Origin: Chitinophaga silvisoli
GTDB lineage: Bacteria; Bacteroidota; Bacteroidia; Chitinophagales; Chitinophagaceae
DNA: 64,000 nucleotides
Direction: 5' to 3'
NCBI RefSeq assembly: GCF_003412465.1
Contig: NZ_QTJV01000001.1
Location: 620,001-684,000 of the forward strand
A program made the translations under genes and the position numbers. The notes beneath the pieces were generated by a model. It had not been told where the DNA came from and made no database searches. It saw only the letters and a program-made list of their open reading frames with translations. Below, in pieces: positions 19,224 through 26,849 of the stretch (position 1 is the first letter of the stretch; each line of letters starts with the position of its first letter).

Positions 19224-20576
19224 ATGAACAACCTTTTAAGCGTACTTTTACTTGCATCTGTTCAAACATTCGCACAGGCACCTGATACTACCAAAGTGCC
19301 TTTTAGCGGAATGGATATGACTTGGCAAAACGGGAATGACAGAAGGGACCAACCCAACCTGCAGTCGAAGTATGTGACTGGCATCGTAATGCTGGATGTG
19401 AACTACACACATTCTTTCAACAATCCTAATGACAATACTGTAGTAGGTTCTACCGCACTGGCGCGTAACAATGAAGTGCAGGTATCCAGTGCTGCACTGG
19501 GTGGTGAATTTAATTATAATGGTGCCAGAGGCCGTATCATTACGCAATTCGGTACCCGCTCTATCGTTGTACCACGCAATGATTACAGTGTGTACAGAGG
19601 ACAATATCAACTGTCAAATGCTTACAGGTATATCAGTGAAGCTTATGCAGGTTATCACTTTAACAAGTGGTATGGTATCAATGTGGATGCCGGTATGTTT
19701 ATGTCTTATATAGGTTTGAACTCTTATTACCAGGTGGAAAACTGGGAATACCAGGCGAGCTTTACATCGGATAACACACCCTGGTTCTTCAATGGTGTGC
19801 GTGTACAGATCTTCCCCTCCAAACACCTGAAGATCGAACCCTGGCTGATCAATGGCTGGCAGAGCTATGGTAAGTTCAATGCTATGCCCGGAGTAGGTTT
19901 TAACATTACCTATGCACCGCATGATAATCTGAAACTGATTACAAACAACTATTATGGTGCTGATGCTGCTATGATTCCGGACCGTAAGCGTTTTCACTCA
20001 GACAACAGTGTGCTGTACAGATATTACAATAAACCAAATTCCAACGGAATTACAAAGATGGCTTTCTCTCTCACCGGTGATGTCGGTTTTGAAAAAGGTG
20101 GTGGGGTAAATGGATTTTCCAATGGCGACAGTACCAAAGGGCCGGCACAATATTTCTTAAGTGCCATGTTCTATAACCGTACCTGGTTTGCCCATGATCA
20201 TTTTGCATGGACCATTGGTGGCGGTGTCATGAAAAACCCCGGCCGGTACCTGGTGCTGTATCCTACAGGTCAGGCAAGCCCATTGCCTAATCCGGCAGAT
20301 CCTACTAAAACAGAAGGCGCTTATCCATTCTCTGCCAATCCCGGTGATCAGTTTGCCGCATGGGATTGCAGCACAAATCTGGACTGGATGCCAAATCAGA
20401 ACCTGACTTTCAGAATCGAGTATGTGCACAGGCATGCGAACGTTCCTTACTTCGCTGGTAAAGGTGGGGTGACTTCACCTACTGGTTATACCACGACCCC
20501 CTTGCCGGCGGATTGGCGGCCAGACCTCGTGAAATCAGAAGACAGGATTATCTGTGCCATTTTATTCAGGCTGTAA
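19224..20576 (+). CDS. OmpL-like beta-barrel porin (BBP2 type)
   Basis: 450 residues with a signal peptide (MNNLLSVLLLASVQTFAQA). The mature part matches the OmpL-like BBP2 porins: a short Asn-rich start (MLDVNYTHSFNNPNDN), alternating-residue strands (VSSAALGGEFNYNGARGRI, LKIEPWLINGWQSYG), a NHYG/NNYYGADAA loop, and a final strand ending in phenylalanine-rich IICAILFRL. It should form a passive outer-membrane pore. The gene stands alone after the ABC terminator. Likely substrate unknown. Confidence 0.82.
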   Translation: MNNLLSVLLLASVQTFAQAPDTTKVPFSGMDMTWQNGNDRRDQPNLQSKYVTGIVMLDVNYTHSFNNPNDNTVVGSTALARNNEVQVSSAALGGEFNYNGARGRIITQFGTRSIVVPRNDYSVYRGQYQLSNAYRYISEAYAGYHFNKWYGINVDAGMFMSYIGLNSYYQVENWEYQASFTSDNTPWFFNGVRVQIFPSKHLKIEPWLINGWQSYGKFNAMPGVGFNITYAPHDNLKLITNNYYGADAAMIPDRKRFHSDNSVLYRYYNKPNSNGITKMAFSLTGDVGFEKGGGVNGFSNGDSTKGPAQYFLSAMFYNRTWFAHDHFAWTIGGGVMKNPGRYLVLYPTGQASPLPNPADPTKTEGAYPFSANPGDQFAAWDCSTNLDWMPNQNLTFRIEYVHRHANVPYFAGKGGVTSPTGYTTTPLPADWRPDLVKSEDRIICAILFRL

Positions 20577-20692
20577 ATAATCGCTATACATGTAATCGAA
20601 ATGCTGTAACTAACCTAAGAGAACGCAGATAAGGGTTGCCGAAAGGTGACCCTTATTGCATTTATACATGATAATTATTATTTCAAATTGAG

Positions 20693-20700
20693 TATATTCG
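20693..20700 (+). promoter_or_regulatory. candidate -7 box TATATTCG
   Basis: TATATTCG, a one-base variant of TAnnTTTG, 60 bases before the start of the DUF2314 gene. The same TATATTCGTAA sequence recurs upstream of the lipoprotein gene at 38378. Confidence 0.3.
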
Positions 20701-20759
20701 TAACTCTGGTTCGTAAACCTGGGAGACCGATCAACCACTGTCTTTAATTGAGATTATCC

Positions 20760-21632
20760 ATGGGCTTATTTTCAAGACTCTTTAGGAAGCGCAGCGAACT
20801 TGCTTCCAATGAACAACTACCTGTAGTACACATCCCTGATTCTGATGAGCGTATGAACTGGGCCATTGAAAAAGCCAGGGCTACGGTGCATCATTTCCAG
20901 GACAGCCTGTCAGAACCAACGCCTGAACAGCAATACTTCTCTGTAAAAGTACTGATTGATGACGGCACCAACCGGGAGCATATCTGGCTGACCACACCTA
21001 GCTTTGACGACGAAGGCAACCTGTATGGGGAAGTAGGCAATAAGCCGGTTTATGTCAATTCTGTAAACATTAATCAACGAATAGGTATCGATCCCCAATT
21101 TATAACTGACTGGATGATTATAGAAAACGGTCGCCTGATAGGCGGGTATACGATCCGTGCCATCCGCGAGGGATTGCCGGAACATGAGGTGGCTGATTTT
21201 GACAGGCAGGTAGGCTTATATATTGACGAAGGGGTCGACTATTTTGCGCATGATTTTACCACACCTGAAGGTGCTATTCTATGCCTGGAAGATGCCTATG
21301 ACGAGCAGGATATTGAAAAAGCATTGTCCTGCAAAAATTTTAATGAAGAAGCAAAGCTGCTACTTAAGAAAATGAATGACAGGTTCAATAGCCCTGAAAT
21401 AGTCGAGGCTACTGCCGAAGTACTCCGACTTTCTTTTATCAAAAACCTCGAAGAAAAAGGATTTCCTGTATTTCATAACCTCCTCAGGGCTTTTCCTGCC
21501 CGTACGAAAATCACAGAAAACTTATATCTCATTACAGAATATTGTATTTTCCCTGATGGTGGAAAAAGTCGCCAACAATTGTATACCTTCAGGGACGAGG
21601 ATGGCTGGAAAGTGTTGAATGTAGCCGAGTAA
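20760..21632 (+). CDS. DUF2314 domain protein with C-terminal extension
   Basis: 290 residues from the ATG at 20760 (an in-frame TTG lies four codons upstream). No signal peptide. The middle (about residues 50-150) matches DUF2314: EHIWLTTPSFDDEGNLYGEV, then INQRIGIDPQFITDWMIIENGRLIGGYTIRAIRE, a family with the W-x-Y-x-x-x-G-K-x-x-GGYTIR core. The last 85 residues form a separate small alpha/beta domain (ITENLYLITEYCIFPDGGKSRQQLYTFRDEDGWKVL) that could be NTF2-like. Function unknown. The next gene starts 16 bp later, so the two may be cotranscribed. Confidence 0.75.
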   Translation: MGLFSRLFRKRSELASNEQLPVVHIPDSDERMNWAIEKARATVHHFQDSLSEPTPEQQYFSVKVLIDDGTNREHIWLTTPSFDDEGNLYGEVGNKPVYVNSVNINQRIGIDPQFITDWMIIENGRLIGGYTIRAIREGLPEHEVADFDRQVGLYIDEGVDYFAHDFTTPEGAILCLEDAYDEQDIEKALSCKNFNEEAKLLLKKMNDRFNSPEIVEATAEVLRLSFIKNLEEKGFPVFHNLLRAFPARTKITENLYLITEYCIFPDGGKSRQQLYTFRDEDGWKVLNVAE

Positions 21633-21647
21633 TAAACAAACATTTTT

Positions 21648-22724
21648 ATGAAGCAGTTAATCCGATACAGTCTGTTATGTGTAGGACTGTTATCCACGTG
21701 TATGTCTACCGCCCAGCAGCTGCTCAATGTGGGCGTAGCAGGTCTCAGTCATGATCATGTGCACTTGCTCATGCATCAGTTTAAGGAAGGTAAGGTGCAT
21801 ATAGCCGGTATTGCCGAATCGGATACCGCGCTGGTAGCCAGGTACAAGAAGAGCTACCACCTGCCTGATTCTCTTTTTTATCCAAGTCTGAATGCCATGC
21901 TGGCAAAGGTGCATCCGGATGCTGTGCTGGGGTACAATCCTGTTGCAGAACATATCCTGGTAGTAGAAGCCTGTGCGCCCAAAGGTATTCCGGTAATGGT
22001 AGAAAAACCACTTGCCACTACGGTGGCGCAAGCCACGCGGATAGCAGCGCTGGCAGATAAGTACCACATACCTGTGCTCACCAACTACGAAACTACCTGG
22101 TATAGCACCAATCAGTATGTGTATGACCTGGTCAAAAAAGATGCTGTGGGGCCTGTAAGGAAAATGATCGTACATGACGGTCATGAGGGACCTATAGAAA
22201 TCGGATGCAGCAAGGATTTTACGAACTGGCTCACAGATCCTGTTAAAAACGGGGGAGGGGCGATTGTTGATTTTGGTTGCTATGGTGCGAACCTGATGAC
22301 CTGGCTCATGGATGGTAAGGCACCTGTTGCAGTGACAGCGGTAGCCCGGCATATCAAGCCATCGGTATATCCTAAGGTGGATGACGATGCTACTATATTA
22401 CTTGAATATCCTGCTGCTACAGGCATCATCGAAGCCAGCTGGAACTGGCCTTTCAGCATCAAAGACTGGGAGGTGTTTGGTAAAAGCGGTTATCTGCATG
22501 CACTGAATGCAAATCAATTACAACAGAGGAAGAAGGATAATACAGAGGCACTCACCGTACCTGTGCCGGCTTATACGGACAACCTGACTTATCTGGCAGC
22601 GGTATTGAACGGCACCGTAAAACCGGGTAATGATCTTTCTTCGCTGAATAATAACCTGATTGTGGTAAAAATCCTGGAGGCAGCCAGAAAGTCTGCAAAG
22701 GAGGGAAAACGGATCACTCTATAA
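21648..22724 (+). CDS. exported Gfo/Idh/MocA family oxidoreductase
   Basis: 358 residues beginning with a Sec signal peptide (MKQLIRYSLLCVGLLSTCMS, cleavage near TAQQ), so it acts outside the cytoplasm. The Rossmann part starts at LNVGVAGLSHDHVHLL, a Gly-poor variant of the dinucleotide motif, and the family's EKP motif is intact (VMVEKPLATT, about residue 120). The C-terminal half has the GGGAIVDFGCYGANLMTW sheet domain. These enzymes act on sugars or sugar-like compounds with NAD(P). The next gene, a GH106 rhamnosidase, suggests a carbohydrate role. Cofactor supply in the periplasm is unclear, which is a known puzzle for exported members. Confidence 0.85.
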   Translation: MKQLIRYSLLCVGLLSTCMSTAQQLLNVGVAGLSHDHVHLLMHQFKEGKVHIAGIAESDTALVARYKKSYHLPDSLFYPSLNAMLAKVHPDAVLGYNPVAEHILVVEACAPKGIPVMVEKPLATTVAQATRIAALADKYHIPVLTNYETTWYSTNQYVYDLVKKDAVGPVRKMIVHDGHEGPIEIGCSKDFTNWLTDPVKNGGGAIVDFGCYGANLMTWLMDGKAPVAVTAVARHIKPSVYPKVDDDATILLEYPAATGIIEASWNWPFSIKDWEVFGKSGYLHALNANQLQQRKKDNTEALTVPVPAYTDNLTYLAAVLNGTVKPGNDLSSLNNNLIVVKILEAARKSAKEGKRITL

Positions 22725-22727
22725 ATA

Positions 22728-22828
22728 GGTTGTACCAAAAGTAAAATTTACAAAATTTAATGCAGGTCCCAGATGACAGGGTTTTCTTTATTGAATGCTA
22801 CATACATCAAATTACTGTTGGTACAACC
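22728..22828. repeat. 101-bp element with near-perfect 14-bp inverted ends
   Basis: GGTTGTACCAAAAG at 22728-22741 and its inverted counterpart (reads GGTTGTACCAACAG) at 22815-22828 match at 13 of 14 positions and flank 73 bases of AT-rich DNA. Each arm is itself partly palindromic around TTGTACAA-like sequence. It sits between the oxidoreductase stop and the rhamnosidase start. It could be a two-site operator, a long hairpin in the mRNA or a miniature mobile element remnant. Confidence 0.6.
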
Positions 22829-22842
22829 CCGGCCTCTAAGTT

Positions 22843-25458
22843 ATGAAAAACTGCTACTTACTTCTAATACTGCTTTGCCAGTTTAGCTATGCACAACAAA
22901 TAGATCCTGCTTTATTTGCTCATCCTCCCGCCAGCGCTGGTATCCGTTGCTGGTGGTGGTGGCTCAATGGCAATGTTACAAAGGAAAGCATTACGCTGGA
23001 TCTGGAAGCTATGAAAGCCAAAGGATTGAGTGGTGCCTGTATTGTAGATGCAGGGGGGCAGGATCAGCGGGATAATGGGAATGTACCCGAAGGCCCCATG
23101 TTTGGGTCCCCTGCATGGGTGGCGTTATTTCAGCACGCAGTGCACGAAGCGCACAGGTTAGGACTGGAGTTAAGTATGAATATTCAGAGTGGCTGGAACT
23201 TGGGAGCACCGGATGTGACACCACAGGAATCGACAAAGCATATTACCTGGTCAGATACAATATTGGCGGGAAATAGCACCATCCAGGTGCAGTTGGCTAC
23301 CCCTCCCCGGCGTGTAGGATTTTACAGGGATATTGCAGTACTGGCATTTCCCTGGAGAGATACTGCAGGTATTCATCCACTAAAAGACCTGCATAAGAAA
23401 GCGGCTTTTGAAGAAGCCGGTTTTTCCGCTGCAGATACCCGCTATTTATTAAAGAATGATGTAACTGGTAATGCGAATGCCAGGCACGGCGAAGTTCGTG
23501 ATATCAGTCGCTATATGGATCATAACGGTCATTTGAAATGGAAAGCGCCTGCAGGCAAATGGGTGGTCATGCGTTTTGGTTATACCAACAATGGTGCGCA
23601 CATTTCTACTGCAAGTGGCAAATGGCAGGGCCTTGTGATCGACTACATGAATGCCACTCATTTTGACAGGTATTGGAACTCCCATGTTAAACCGCTACTG
23701 GATAGTATTGGTGATGACGCAGGCACTACTTTACGTTATTTGCAGACGGACAGCTGGGAACTCGGAGGAATTAACTGGACTGAAAATTTCCGTAAAGAAT
23801 TTCAGACCCGCAGAGGCTATGATCTGTTGCCTTACCTGCCTGTAGTAGCCGGAAAGATTATCGACAGTCCTGATTCCAGCAACCAGTTCCTGAATGATTT
23901 CAGGAAAACGATCGGAGACCTGGTAGCTGATTATCACTACAAGGTATTTAAAGAACATGCCGCAAAATATGGGATGGGTACAGGCCCTGAATGTTCCGGG
24001 CCGCACGTAGGCTTCTTTGATGGATTGAAAAACTATGGGCATAGTGATATTATGATGAGTGAATTCTGGTCACCTTCTGCTCACCGACCAGATCCGGATA
24101 GCCGTTTTTTTGTAAAACAGGCAGCAAGTGCAGCGCATATTTACAATAAAAAACTAGTAGGAGCCGAGGCATTTACCACCATAGGAAAACACTGGAACGA
24201 TGTGATCTGGCGCGATATGAAAAGCTCTTTTGACCATGAAGTATGTGCTGGTCTGAACCTGGTATTCCTGCATACATTTACCTCCTCACCTGCATCCATG
24301 GGAGAACCGGGCCAGGAATATTTTGCAGGTACGCATTTTAACAGGCACATTACCTGGTGGCCCTTTGCTGAGGCATTCTTCAATTACATGGCCAGGGTTC
24401 AATACATGATGCAGCAGGGAAGATTTGTAGCAGATGTAGTTTATTATTATGGCGATCATGTACCGAACATTGCAAGGAATAAAGAAAGCGATCCTGCACA
24501 TGTATTGCCTTATAACGACTATGATGTAATCAACGAAGAACAGCTGATGAAATTAGAACTGAAGAATGGAATGCTTGAATTACCCGGAGGTATGCGGTAC
24601 AAAAAACTGGTGGTTCCTTCAGACTACAAATTGTCTGATGCAGTGCAGCAAAAAGTAAATTCATTACAAACAAATACAACTCTCACACCCGATTTTATTG
24701 GTAAAAACATTAACTGGATTCATCACCAGCAGGAGAATGTAGATTATTACTTTGTAAGTAACACCGCTGATACCGCCGTGAAATTGGATGTGAGTTTCAG
24801 GATCGCAGGCAGGCAACCGGAATGCTGGGATCCTGTAAGGGGAGAAGTTCGCCAAATTTCAACTTTCAGACAGCAGGAGGGTAGAACGGTCATCCCCCTG
24901 ACTTTTGCGCCATATGGGTCTTATTTTGTTGTTTTTAGAAAGCCTGTTTCGGGCGATGGAAAAACAGGAACCAACAACTTTGTATTTATTCCCCTCGATA
25001 CATTGCGAAATCCCTGGCAGGTGCAATTCAGGAATATGCCGGTCAAAACATTCACCAGGCTGGAAAGCTGGACCAACAATCAGGATTCCGCAGTGAAGTA
25101 TTATTCAGGTGCTGCAACTTACCAACAGTCATTTGACTGGAATGGTAAAACAACTGATTCTTTATACCTCGATCTGGGAAAAATTGAAGACGTAGGTATT
25201 GCTAAGATCAATTTAAATGGAACAGATCTAGGCATTGTATGGACACCTCCATTCAGGGTACCTGTATCATTGAAAAAGGGGAAGAATGATCTGCAGATCA
25301 CTGTCATTAACAGCTGGCGAAACCGGCTTGTCGGAGACCGGGGGCTAACCGATGCCCAGCGCGTGACACACACTAATATCTTTATCCGACCAGAATGGAA
25401 TTTATTGCCTTCCGGTTTGCTAGGTCCGGTGCAGATCGGCCGCCTGGCTGAGCAATAG
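22843..25458 (+). CDS. GH106-like alpha-L-rhamnosidase
   Basis: 871 residues with signal peptide (MKNCYLLLILLCQFSYAQQ). The N-terminal catalytic part follows the GH106 pattern: WWWLNGNVTKESITLDLEAM (about residues 34-53), then a long TIM-barrel region with the family's TDSWELGGINWT and GTGPECSGPHVG segments, and a C-terminal galactose-binding-like sandwich (about 725-860: LYLDLGKIEDVGIAKINLNG). It should hydrolyse terminal rhamnose from plant pectin or other polysaccharides in the periplasm or at the cell surface. No SusC/SusD pair is next to it. Confidence 0.82.
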   Translation: MKNCYLLLILLCQFSYAQQIDPALFAHPPASAGIRCWWWWLNGNVTKESITLDLEAMKAKGLSGACIVDAGGQDQRDNGNVPEGPMFGSPAWVALFQHAVHEAHRLGLELSMNIQSGWNLGAPDVTPQESTKHITWSDTILAGNSTIQVQLATPPRRVGFYRDIAVLAFPWRDTAGIHPLKDLHKKAAFEEAGFSAADTRYLLKNDVTGNANARHGEVRDISRYMDHNGHLKWKAPAGKWVVMRFGYTNNGAHISTASGKWQGLVIDYMNATHFDRYWNSHVKPLLDSIGDDAGTTLRYLQTDSWELGGINWTENFRKEFQTRRGYDLLPYLPVVAGKIIDSPDSSNQFLNDFRKTIGDLVADYHYKVFKEHAAKYGMGTGPECSGPHVGFFDGLKNYGHSDIMMSEFWSPSAHRPDPDSRFFVKQAASAAHIYNKKLVGAEAFTTIGKHWNDVIWRDMKSSFDHEVCAGLNLVFLHTFTSSPASMGEPGQEYFAGTHFNRHITWWPFAEAFFNYMARVQYMMQQGRFVADVVYYYGDHVPNIARNKESDPAHVLPYNDYDVINEEQLMKLELKNGMLELPGGMRYKKLVVPSDYKLSDAVQQKVNSLQTNTTLTPDFIGKNINWIHHQQENVDYYFVSNTADTAVKLDVSFRIAGRQPECWDPVRGEVRQISTFRQQEGRTVIPLTFAPYGSYFVVFRKPVSGDGKTGTNNFVFIPLDTLRNPWQVQFRNMPVKTFTRLESWTNNQDSAVKYYSGAATYQQSFDWNGKTTDSLYLDLGKIEDVGIAKINLNGTDLGIVWTPPFRVPVSLKKGKNDLQITVINSWRNRLVGDRGLTDAQRVTHTNIFIRPEWNLLPSGLLGPVQIGRLAEQ

Positions 25459-25503
25459 CGCAATTCATTAATTATTTTTTAAACAACACTCCACCATATT
25501 TGT

Positions 25504-25511
25504 TATATTTG
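25504..25511 (+). promoter_or_regulatory. candidate -7 box for the holin-like/amidase/patatin cassette
   Basis: TATATTTG, an exact TAnnTTTG match, 82 bases before the first ATG of the cassette. No -33 TTG found. Confidence 0.4.
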
Positions 25512-25592
25512 ACTTATTAGAAAAAAGCACAAGCCCCAAAACTCGATATACCAGAAAGATATTGTAAAACCACAACCCCAAAATTGAATGTT

Positions 25593-26075
25593 ATGTCCAT
25601 CACAGACATCATCTACACCGTAATTGCCGGTGGTCTCCTTGGTGCATTAGGCCAGGGAATACGAATTGCCGTAGGACTGAAAAAACTAAGTGATTCCAAC
25701 GCACAGCAGGTAGCAACAGGTAATACGCCTGAGAAAATGGATACAGGCCGCCTCTGGGTAAGTATCTTCATCGGCTTTGTAGCTGGTGCCATTGGTATGA
25801 TTATTAAAGGTGCCTCACTCAAAACCGCAGATGGTTACCAGACAGAAGCTATTGTAACTATTATTGCTATCGGCTACGCAGGCGCGGATTTCATTGAAGG
25901 TTTCTTCCAGACATACCTTAGCAAAGTAAAAGCTGCCGCCCCGGTCACCATCACTGCCACACCACCGGTGACTGTCTCAGTTGAACAAACAACATCTGCA
26001 CCTGTCTCTGTAGACGAAGAACCAGAGCTGGTTGCAGATGAATACACCCCACAACATAATAATGCATTAGGATGA
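25593..26075 (+). CDS. small membrane protein with three helices, holin-like
   Basis: 160 residues from the ATG at 25593 (a TTG three codons earlier is less likely). Three hydrophobic segments are clear: about residues 5-25 (IIYTVIAGGLLGALGQGI), about 50-70 (LWVSIFIGFVAGAIGMII) and about 80-98 (AIVTIIAIGYAGADFI). The last 50 residues are a Thr/Val/Pro-rich and acidic soluble tail. No signal peptide and no family I can name. Size, three closely spaced helices and the 4-bp overlap (ATGA) with a leaderless amidase gene make a holin-like pore for that enzyme the best guess, but this rests on context. Confidence 0.6.
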   Translation: MSITDIIYTVIAGGLLGALGQGIRIAVGLKKLSDSNAQQVATGNTPEKMDTGRLWVSIFIGFVAGAIGMIIKGASLKTADGYQTEAIVTIIAIGYAGADFIEGFFQTYLSKVKAAAPVTITATPPVTVSVEQTTSAPVSVDEEPELVADEYTPQHNNALG

Positions 26076-26824
26076 GTATCGTAACAAAATTTAGCCCCAA
26101 CTTCACCGCAGGAAGAAAGAATTATACCCCATTTGCCATCGTTATCCACATCATGGATGGCACTCTCACCGGCACTGACAGCTGGTTTAGCAATCCTGCA
26201 TCCAAAGTATCAGCCCACTACGGCGTAGGCCAGCAGGGCGAAGTGCATCAATACGTGAAGGAAACAGACAGTGCCTGGCATGCAGGCCGTGTGTACACAC
26301 CTTCATGGTCGCTGATCAAAACTTCTAATGGTCAGTACATCAATCCAAATTATTACACCATCGGTATCGAACACGAAGGTAAAGGTGATACACCATGGTC
26401 TGATGCCATGTATGCCGCCAGCGCAGCCCTGATCCGAGATATTGCTGATCGCTGGCATATTCCGCTGGATAGGCAACATGTAATCGGACATCATGAAATT
26501 TATGGTGCTAAAACCTGTCCGGGTACAAAAGTAGATCTCAATAAACTGATCGCACTGGCCAATGGTAACCATACTACTCCCGTAAATAATGACGACGATG
26601 GCGACATCCCACAAAAAGTAAAAGTAACAGGTAAAGTCACTTCCCGGTCCAGACTCAATATCCGCTCTGCTCCGGATACCCATAAAGCTCCTGTCAATAT
26701 CGTGGAACCAGGCATCCAGCTTGCATATGATGGGTATGTGAACAACGGTGAAAAGATCAATAACAACAGTAAATGGTACTACACTGAAGAAGGAAGCTGG
26801 TTCTGGAGTGGAGGTGTAAAGTAA
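26072..26824 (+). CDS. leaderless N-acetylmuramoyl-L-alanine amidase (Amidase_2) with C-terminal SH3-like part
   Basis: 250 residues. The N-terminal domain is a zinc amidase of the T7-lysozyme/PGRP fold that cuts between muramic acid and the peptide of peptidoglycan. Likely zinc ligands are H26 (IVIHIMDG), a histidine in GHHEIYG (about residue 139) and C148 in KTCPG; the SAHYGVGQQGEVHQYV segment is typical. After a short acidic linker (about 172-180) an SH3-like domain follows (RLNIRSAPDTHKAPV). There is no signal peptide, as in phage endolysins. It overlaps the preceding gene by 4 bp. Export probably depends on its neighbour or on cell lysis. Confidence 0.85.
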   Translation: MSIVTKFSPNFTAGRKNYTPFAIVIHIMDGTLTGTDSWFSNPASKVSAHYGVGQQGEVHQYVKETDSAWHAGRVYTPSWSLIKTSNGQYINPNYYTIGIEHEGKGDTPWSDAMYAASAALIRDIADRWHIPLDRQHVIGHHEIYGAKTCPGTKVDLNKLIALANGNHTTPVNNDDDGDIPQKVKVTGKVTSRSRLNIRSAPDTHKAPVNIVEPGIQLAYDGYVNNGEKINNNSKWYYTEEGSWFWSGGVK

Positions 26825-26849
26825 CCTGTTCAACCCCAAAAAAATAGTT

